Below, one piece after another: positions 5,248-9,413 of a stretch of 9,413 nt of DNA. Source of the DNA: Pseudomonadota bacterium (GTDB lineage Bacteria > Desulfobacterota > Desulfovibrionia > Desulfovibrionales > Desulfovibrionaceae). How positions within the stretch are numbered: the stretch's first letter is position 1; every line of letters starts with the position of its first letter. The DNA lies in the NCBI GenBank assembly GCA_023450535.1, contig JAEXGX010000165.1:1-9413 (forward strand). Reading direction: 5' to 3'. The notes below the pieces were generated by a model that was given only the letters and a program-made list of their open reading frames with translations, did not search any database and was not told where the DNA came from. The position numbers and the translations under genes are program-made.

Positions 5248-7497
5248 ATGGGCAAAGATTTGATTATTGTGGAATCACCGGCCAAGGTGAAAACCATCAA
5301 GAAGTTTCTGGGCGGCAAGTATATGGTGCAGGCCAGTGTCGGCCACATCCGCGACCTGCCCACCAAAGAAATCGGCGTGGACGAGGAACATGACTTCTCG
5401 CCGCGGTATCAGACCATTCAGGGCAAAGAAAAGGTCGTCCATGACCTTCAGGAAGCCGCCGCCAAGGCCGACACGGTCTATCTCGCGCCCGACCCGGACC
5501 GCGAAGGCGAGGCCATTGCCTGGCACATCGCGCAGGTAATCAAAGACAAGGCCAAAGACATCAAGCGGATCCAGTTCAACGAAATCACTTCCCGCGCGGT
5601 GAAGGATGCTCTGGAGCATCCGCGCGACATCAACCCGGACCTCTTTGAAGCCCAGCAGGCCCGCCGCGTGCTGGATCGCCTGGTTGGCTACAAGATTTCT
5701 CCCCTGCTGTGGAAGACGGTAAAACGCGGCATCTCCGCCGGGCGCGTACAATCGGTGGCATTGCGCCTCATCGTGGAAAGAGAAGAGGAGCGTCAGGCCT
5801 TCAAGCCCGAGGAATACTGGCTGTTCCGCGCCAAACTCGAAGGCTCGGTCCCGCCGCCCTTCAAGGCGGAACTGCTGAAAATCAAGGGCAAGAAAGCTGT
5901 GGTTCCCAACGCCGAAGCGGCAGAAGAACTGGAAGCAGCCATGCGGGGCAAGCCCTTTGTGGTCGACTCCGTGGAGGAAAAGGAACGCGCCCGCAATCCG
6001 CTGGCTCCGTTTACGACGTCCACCCTGCAACAAACGGCCAACCAGAGGCTCGGTTTTTCCGCCAAGCGCACCATGTCCACAGCGCAGCGCCTGTATGAAG
6101 GCGTTGAACTGGGAGAGCGCGGCACTACGGCGCTGATCACCTATATGCGAACCGACTCCGTACGCATTGCGGACGAAGCTCGCGACGCCGCCACGGCATA
6201 TGTTGAAGAGCGTTTCGGCAAGGAATTCCTCGCTCCCGGCGGCAAAGGCCGCGTGTTCAAGGGCAAGGCGGGCGCACAGGATGCGCACGAAGCCATCCGC
6301 CCCGTTGATGTCACCCTTGCCCCGGCGGAAATCAAGGAATTTCTCACCCCCGAGCAATTCCGCCTTTACGGCCTGATCTGGTCGCGCTTTGTGGCCTCGC
6401 AAATGGCTGCTGCCCAATTCCACGATACGATAGCGCTGATCACCTGCGGCCCTGCCCAATGGCGGGCCAAGGGCGAGCGGCTGCTTTTCCCCGGCTGGCT
6501 TGCGGCCCTGCCCCGGCCTGCCGATGAGGAAGAAGATGCTCTGCCGCCTCTGAAGCAGGGCGAGGAACTCAAGCTGCTTGAAATGACCAAGGAGCAGAAA
6601 TTCACCCAACCCGCCCCGCGCTATACCGAAGCATCGCTGGTCAAGGAACTGGAAGAACGCGGCATAGGCCGTCCTTCCACCTACGCGACGATCATTTCCA
6701 CCATTCAGGATCGGGAATATGTCCGCTTGGAGGACAAACGCTTCGCGCCCACGGATCTCGGCAATGTCGTCTGCGCCCAGTTGCGTGATCACTTTCCCTC
6801 GCTCATGGATGTGGGCTTCACCGCAGGCATGGAAGACGATCTGGACAAGGTGGCGGACGGCAAGCTCGGATGGGTGGGATTGCTCAAGGACTTCACCAAG
6901 GATTTCAATCCGGCTTTGAGCGCAGCGGCCCAGAACATGGCCCCGGTCAAGGGCGGTCTGACCACGGATCTGCCCTGCCCCAAGTGCGGCAAGCCCCTGG
7001 TGGTCAAATTCGGAAAAAGCGGGGAGTTTCTGGCCTGTACGGGATATCCGGACTGCCGTTACACCACGAATTTTTCCCGCGATGAAAAAGGCGTGATCCG
7101 GATAGAGGAAAAGCAGGCCCCGACGTATGAAGTTGTGGGCAAATGCCCGCAGTGCGGCGGCGATGTGGTGCTCAAAAAATCCCACACGGGAAGTCGCTTT
7201 CTAAGTTGCGCCAACTATCCCAAATGCACCTATGCCGCGCCCTTCAGCACCGGCGTGCCCTGTCCAAAATGCGGCAAAGGCACTCTGGTGGAAAAAAGTT
7301 CCAAGCGGGGCAAAATTTTTTATTCCTGCGATCAGTATCCCCAGTGCGACTATGCCTTGTGGGACTGGCCGGTCAACGAGCATTGTCCGGAATGTGATTC
7401 CCCCTTGCTGGTTATCAAGAATACCCGGGCCAAGGGGCGCCATATCGCCTGTCCCAACCCCAAGTGTCATTATGTACGGGAACTCGGAGACGAATAG
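5248..7497 (+). CDS. topA: DNA topoisomerase I (type IA)
   Basis: TopA relaxes negative supercoils by cutting and religating one DNA strand through a 5'-phosphotyrosine. The 749-residue protein has a TOPRIM domain at the N terminus with E9 in KDLIIVESPAKVK and the acidic triad D82, D84, E86 in PDPDREGEAIAWH. The catalytic tyrosine is Y299 in TALITYMRTDS. Conserved segments QARRVLDRLVGY, GRVQSVALRLI, QDAHEAIRP and ERGIGRPSTYATI are all in order. The C terminus carries four Cys4 zinc ribbons: C577/C580/C597/C603, C633/C636/C654/C660, C672/C675/C694/C700 and C713/C716/C735/C740, none missing a cysteine. Length is within the family range but shorter than the ~865 of E. coli. The ATG at 5248 starts directly at the TOPRIM strand; the upstream ribosome binding site is weak (GGGCGGG). 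It appears to be a single-gene unit, followed by a hairpin overlapping the stop codon. Confidence 0.98.
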   Translation: MGKDLIIVESPAKVKTIKKFLGGKYMVQASVGHIRDLPTKEIGVDEEHDFSPRYQTIQGKEKVVHDLQEAAAKADTVYLAPDPDREGEAIAWHIAQVIKDKAKDIKRIQFNEITSRAVKDALEHPRDINPDLFEAQQARRVLDRLVGYKISPLLWKTVKRGISAGRVQSVALRLIVEREEERQAFKPEEYWLFRAKLEGSVPPPFKAELLKIKGKKAVVPNAEAAEELEAAMRGKPFVVDSVEEKERARNPLAPFTTSTLQQTANQRLGFSAKRTMSTAQRLYEGVELGERGTTALITYMRTDSVRIADEARDAATAYVEERFGKEFLAPGGKGRVFKGKAGAQDAHEAIRPVDVTLAPAEIKEFLTPEQFRLYGLIWSRFVASQMAAAQFHDTIALITCGPAQWRAKGERLLFPGWLAALPRPADEEEDALPPLKQGEELKLLEMTKEQKFTQPAPRYTEASLVKELEERGIGRPSTYATIISTIQDREYVRLEDKRFAPTDLGNVVCAQLRDHFPSLMDVGFTAGMEDDLDKVADGKLGWVGLLKDFTKDFNPALSAAAQNMAPVKGGLTTDLPCPKCGKPLVVKFGKSGEFLACTGYPDCRYTTNFSRDEKGVIRIEEKQAPTYEVVGKCPQCGGDVVLKKSHTGSRFLSCANYPKCTYAAPFSTGVPCPKCGKGTLVEKSSKRGKIFYSCDQYPQCDYALWDWPVNEHCPECDSPLLVIKNTRAKGRHIACPNPKCHYVRELGDE

Positions 7498-7587
7498 AGC
7501 ATTTTTACTTTGAAATGCTCTCGGAGTCGAACAGAGCGAGACTTCGCCGCAGCACCGGAGTAGCCGCAATTCAGTTGCGGGTAGCCC
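7496..7587 (+). repeat. Composite three-hairpin repeat, copy A
   Basis: Three hairpins follow one another. They are AGAGCATTT/AAATGCTCT (7496-7504 with 7513-7521), CGGAGTC/GACTTCG (7522-7528 with 7540-7546, one G-T pair), and CCGCAA/TTGCGG (7564-7569 with 7575-7580). The same order is found in reverse orientation at 9001-9100. The best-matching part is 7557-7581, identical at 24 of 25 positions to the complement of 9004-9028. The first stem overlaps the topA stop codon and may protect that transcript's 3' end, but no U-run follows. Confidence 0.75.
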
Positions 7588-7811
7588 CCCGAAGGGGGGG
7601 CCGTGCCTGTAGCCCGCAGGGTGTACAGGCTGACAGTAAAGCAATCTCCGGCTTCAGGCGTGAAACCTGCGGGTCAGAACATAGGGTCTTGGTTGGCAAA
7701 TATTTTGAAAGTTGAAACGCTCTGGACGGCAGAGGATGTTCACGGGTGCGTAAAAAATGAACGACGCCTTTCCGCTGAGCCGTTGTTAATACTGATCGAG
7801 TACGGTTGGTC
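7498..7811. other. Hairpin-rich spacer between topA and the HD-GYP gene
   Basis: After repeat copy A this 314-bp spacer holds several further structures. There is a C6/G7 stem around GAA (7585-7600), a CCTGTA/TACAGG stem near 7606-7628, and an 8-bp inverted repeat CCCGCAGG (7613-7620) / CCTGCGGG (7666-7673) enclosing 45 nt. From about 7690 onward the sequence is more AT-rich and probably carries the promoter of the downstream gene, though I cannot place -35/-10 boxes with confidence. No gene is supported here. Confidence 0.6.
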
Positions 7812-8813
7812 ATGAAAAGGCACATCATTCTGGTTATAGACGACAGCAAAACTGCCCTGGGGGCCGTGCGGCATATTCTGGGCGCAGAACACCAGGTTGT
7901 GCTCGCTTCATCCGGAAACGCCGCCCTGGAACAATTATACCTCGAACTCCCGGATCTTATTCTGCTTGATCTGTTTATGCCCGGCATGGACGGACCGGAA
8001 ACATTGGCCCGTATCCGCATGATCCCCGGTTGTGAAAAACTGCCTGTCATCTTTTTTACTGCCGCCCAGTCCACAGAAACCGAAGCTGAATGTCTGGCCT
8101 TGGGAGCGCGCGACTTCATTACCAAGCCTTTCGCTCCTGAAGTATTGCGCAGCCGCATTGCCAACATGCTGGAACTGGAAGACTACCGTAAGGATCTGCA
8201 GGGCAGGCTGGACGAAAAAACACGCGAGGCAGAGGAACTGGCGCTCCAGACCATTATGGCCATTGCCCGAACCATTGACGCAAAAGATGAATACACGCAA
8301 GGGCATTCGCTACGTGTGGCGACATACAGCCGGGCCCTTGCGAAGCATCTGAACTGGAGTGAGGCGGAGTGCGACAATATTTACAACATTGCCCTGCTCC
8401 ACGATGTGGGAAAAATCGGCGTGCCGGACAGCGTCCTCAAAAAACACGGACGCCTGACCGAGGAGGAATTCGCCCAGATGCGCCGCCATCCGGCCACAGG
8501 TGCGGATATACTCAAAGACGTCACCTCCTTGAAAGGCATTGAACTGGGTACGCGTTTTCATCATGAGCGCTTTGACGGAAAAGGCTATCCCAATGGCCTC
8601 AAGGGCGAGGAGATCCCCCTTATCGCCCGCATTATTTGCGTGGCGGACGCCTTCGACGCCATGACCAGCACCCGCTGCTACCGCCTTAAACTGGATATGG
8701 ACGTGACATGCGCCGAACTGCAGCGTTGCGCGGGAACGCAGTTCGACCCCGCGATCGTGGACGCCTTTCTCGCCATGCTGGCTGAAGGGCTGCCCGAAGC
8801 TGTGCTGGAATAG
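7812..8813 (+). CDS. REC-HD-GYP response regulator, probable cyclic-di-GMP phosphodiesterase (RpfG type)
   Basis: The product is 333 residues and cytoplasmic. Residues 1-120 form a receiver domain with acidic pair D10/D11, phosphoacceptor D53 in LILLDLFMPGMDG, T83 and K105 in FITKPF, so it should be phosphorylated by a partner histidine kinase. Residues ~122-145 form a charged coiled linker. Residues ~146-325 are an HD-GYP domain with GHSLRVATYSRALA, H197-D198 in LLHDVGKIGVPD, H226, H250-H251 and GYP at 258-260 in HHERFDGKGYPNGL, then VADAFDAMTS. All expected metal ligands and signature residues are present, so hydrolysis of cyclic di-GMP is likely. The ATG at 7812 is chosen because the receiver strand starts there; TTG at 7806 is also in frame. 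No clear ribosome binding site is visible for either. No kinase gene is adjacent, so the input signal is unknown. Inverted copies of a composite repeat flank the gene. Confidence 0.96.
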   Translation: MKRHIILVIDDSKTALGAVRHILGAEHQVVLASSGNAALEQLYLELPDLILLDLFMPGMDGPETLARIRMIPGCEKLPVIFFTAAQSTETEAECLALGARDFITKPFAPEVLRSRIANMLELEDYRKDLQGRLDEKTREAEELALQTIMAIARTIDAKDEYTQGHSLRVATYSRALAKHLNWSEAECDNIYNIALLHDVGKIGVPDSVLKKHGRLTEEEFAQMRRHPATGADILKDVTSLKGIELGTRFHHERFDGKGYPNGLKGEEIPLIARIICVADAFDAMTSTRCYRLKLDMDVTCAELQRCAGTQFDPAIVDAFLAMLAEGLPEAVLE

Positions 8814-8824
8814 CGTTTTCCTTC

Positions 8825-8850
8825 TGCCTTTGCGGCTTAACAGAAAGGCA
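8825..8850 (+). terminator. Weak hairpin after the HD-GYP gene
   Basis: TGCCTTT (8825-8831) pairs with AAAGGCA (8844-8850) around a 12-nt loop, 11 bp after the stop codon. No T-run follows (CAAAAATC instead), so termination would be inefficient. It could be a 3'-end stabiliser. Confidence 0.3.
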
Positions 8851-8911
8851 CAAAAATCAGTCGTTTACGGCGCGGCAAAGCCACGGCCTCACGGTCTGCT
8901 CCTGATTTTTG
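8851..8911. repeat. 10-bp inverted repeat CAAAAATCAG / CTGATTTTTG
   Basis: CAAAAATCAG (8851-8860) and CTGATTTTTG (8902-8911) are perfect complements separated by 41 nt. The interior contains a GGC-AAA-GCC hairpin near 8876-8883 with partial extension. The right arm runs straight into the next hairpin at 8913-8935. Confidence 0.7.
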
Positions 8912-8935
8912 AGGCTGCTGACGTTATCAGCAGCC
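8911..8935 (+). repeat. GAGGCTGCTGA hairpin module, copy 2
   Basis: GGCTGCTGA (8913-8921) and TCAGCAGCC (8927-8935) form a perfect 9-bp stem around CGTTA. The module matches 1629-1653 in both arms with one difference, and only the loop is unrelated. Confidence 0.7.
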
Positions 8936-9000
8936 CTTAATGGCCCCTTTCCAATCCCCCGGAACACCCTGCTAATATCGCAGAACGTTATTTCTTGTGG

Positions 9001-9100
9001 CTGCCCGCAAGTGAATTGCGGCTACTCCAGATATTGTGGGGCTTCGCAACCGAGTCTCGTTTCACTCGACTCCGTAGAGCATTCAACATTGAAATGCTCT
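9001..9100 (-). repeat. Composite three-hairpin repeat, copy B
   Basis: Read on the minus strand, it has the same order as copy A: AGAGCATT/AATGCTCT (9100-9093 with 9083-9076), GAGTC/GACTC (9072-9068 with 9056-9052), and CCGCAA/TTGCGG (9021-9016 with 9010-9005). The 17-mer GGAGTAGCCGCAATTCA is shared exactly with copy A. The middle spacer is longer than in copy A. Confidence 0.75.
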
Positions 9101-9134
9101 CACCTTTCGTAACCCCATAGCCCTACTGACTTTC

Positions 9135-9158
9135 GTGGGTTCGTAGTCCGAAACTCAC
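9135..9158. repeat. Hairpin GTGGGTTCG / CGAAACTCAC
   Basis: A 9-bp stem with one G-T pair and one bulged A closes a TAGTC loop. It lies just beyond repeat copy B and before the nested structure at 9190-9243. Confidence 0.55.
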
Positions 9159-9189
9159 CAGATAAAAGAACTGCTTAATTTTGGATTGA

Positions 9190-9243
9190 GCACGCGAGAG
9201 ACGAGGTAGACCGCGCAGCGGGCTAGCCTCGCGATAAGCGTGC
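9190..9243. other. Nested stem structure, possible structured RNA or element end
   Basis: Three stems nest around one axis. They are GCACGC (9190-9195) with GCGTGC (9238-9243), CGAGGTAG (9202-9209) with CTAGCCTCG (9223-9231, one bulged G), and CCGC (9211-9214) with GCGG (9218-9221) around GCA. An alternative CGCGAG/CTCGCG pairing (9193-9198 with 9228-9233) competes. No T-run follows. I do not recognise a known RNA family. Confidence 0.4.
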
Positions 9244-9309
9244 GGACGTTGACCGGGGAACGGAGAAGACAGGATAGAACGATACGGGAAGGCTTATGCG
9301 CCAGAACAT

Positions 9310-9331
9310 GGGAGGGGTATCCCGGGAGGGG
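9310..9331 (+). other. G-quadruplex motif
   Basis: GGG-A-GGGG-TATCCC-GGG-A-GGGG gives four G tracts with loops of 1, 6 and 1, the standard intramolecular quadruplex pattern. More G tracts follow at 9340-9343, 9354-9357 and 9359-9361. Confidence 0.5.
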
Positions 9332-9339
9332 ATTGACAA

Positions 9340-9388
9340 GGGGAGGCGTCGGAGGGGAGGGCAAAGCCCTCCCATGACACGCCTCTCC
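9340..9388. repeat. Long two-part hairpin near the window end
   Basis: The outer stem GGGGAGGCGT (9340-9349) pairs with ACGCCTCTCC (9379-9388), with one G-T pair. The inner stem GGGAGGGC (9355-9362) pairs perfectly with GCCCTCCC (9366-9373) around AAA. An asymmetric 5-by-5-nt internal loop separates the stems, and TT-CTCCC follows. It could be a weak terminator or the start of a further element cut by the window edge. Confidence 0.6.
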
Positions 9389-9413
9389 TTCTCCCTGCCC
9401 GGAGGGCGGAAGG

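Larger units (their letters stand above)
8814..9413. other. 600-bp gene-free region rich in inverted repeats
   Basis: No convincing gene is seen on either strand. A 69-codon minus-strand frame (9155-9364) has no ribosome binding site and crosses several hairpins, and a 67-codon plus-strand frame (8909-9112) covers repeat copy B. The region holds stems at 8825-8850, 8851-8911, 8913-8935, composite repeat B at 9001-9100, a stem at 9135-9158, a nested structure at 9190-9243, and a long hairpin at 9340-9388. From about 9250 to 9361 the plus strand is strongly purine-rich. Confidence 0.65.

Noticed and set aside
5275..7185. 636-codon open frame on the minus strand inside topA
   Set aside because: It is a shadow of the high-GC codon usage of topA, which has complete catalytic motifs on the plus strand.
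7496..7521. Intrinsic terminator of topA
   Set aside because: The stem is good but it is followed by CGGAGTCG, not a T-run, and it belongs to a repeat found elsewhere.
7496..7811. c-di-GMP-I (GEMM) riboswitch upstream of the HD-GYP gene
   Set aside because: The conserved GEMM core (GGCAAACC, GNRA-capped stem, ACGCAAAGCC) is not present in this spacer.
8861..8890. GCAAAGCCACGGCCT downstream of the HD-GYP gene resembles part of the GEMM P2 region
   Set aside because: The partner stem with its tetraloop and the upstream GGCAAACC segment are missing, and it lies after rather than before a gene in the window.
9190..9243. Retron msr/msd or group II intron domain
   Set aside because: The nested stems and a GCGAGAG segment are superficially similar, but no reverse transcriptase gene or other diagnostic domains are visible in the window.
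9155..9364. 69-codon minus-strand frame near the window end
   Set aside because: No ribosome binding site, it covers several hairpins and the purine/pyrimidine-skewed tract, and the residue pattern resembles no known family.

Overview
The window looks like chromosomal DNA from a GC-rich, Gram-negative bacterium. KdsB, which makes the activated Kdo of lipopolysaccharide, requires an LPS-bearing envelope. The gene mix (an HD-GYP response regulator, an octopine-dehydrogenase-fold enzyme, an MmgE/PrpD enzyme) together with hairpin-rich spacers suggests a Desulfovibrionaceae-type sulfate or sulfite reducer. That placement is inference from general familiarity, not from a marker gene.

Layout. (1) 1-1482, plus strand: the 3' end of an MmgE/PrpD-family gene, then an NAD(P)-dependent octopine/opine-dehydrogenase-family gene, with a long imperfect hairpin in the gap between them. 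(2) 1483-1841: a gene-free spacer with a chain of hairpins, including two copies of one 18-bp palindrome. (3) 1842-2555, plus strand: a maleate isomerase / arylmalonate decarboxylase-type Asp/Glu-racemase-superfamily enzyme with both cysteines present. (4) 2550-4674, minus strand: a compact apparent operon, kdsB, a TPR protein, and a small membrane-anchored protein. Its last gene converges on the isomerase gene and shares a palindromic stop region with it. (5) 4675-5247: a divergent intergenic region with a perfect 14-bp palindrome and a plausible topA promoter. (6) 5248-7497, plus strand: topA, with the full catalytic core and four C-terminal zinc ribbons. (7) 7498-7811: a hairpin-rich spacer. 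(8) 7812-8813, plus strand: a REC-HD-GYP c-di-GMP phosphodiesterase-type response regulator. (9) 8814-9413: 600 bp without a credible gene, rich in inverted repeats.

How the parts relate. The three left-hand enzymes look like small carboxylic or amino acid metabolism, and the substrate cannot be read from sequence. kdsB and its two partners suggest an envelope unit, although roles for the partners are unknown. topA and the HD-GYP regulator look like independent single-gene units.

The most distinctive content is non-coding. A composite repeat of about 90-100 bp, made of three successive hairpins, occurs twice in opposite orientations on either side of the HD-GYP gene. One hairpin module recurs near 1671 with a compensatory base-pair change, and another hairpin module is shared between 1629 and 8911. 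I see no tRNA, rRNA, CRISPR array, transposase, or convincing defence system. The window offers a repeat family and possible structured RNAs rather than a clear new multi-gene system.
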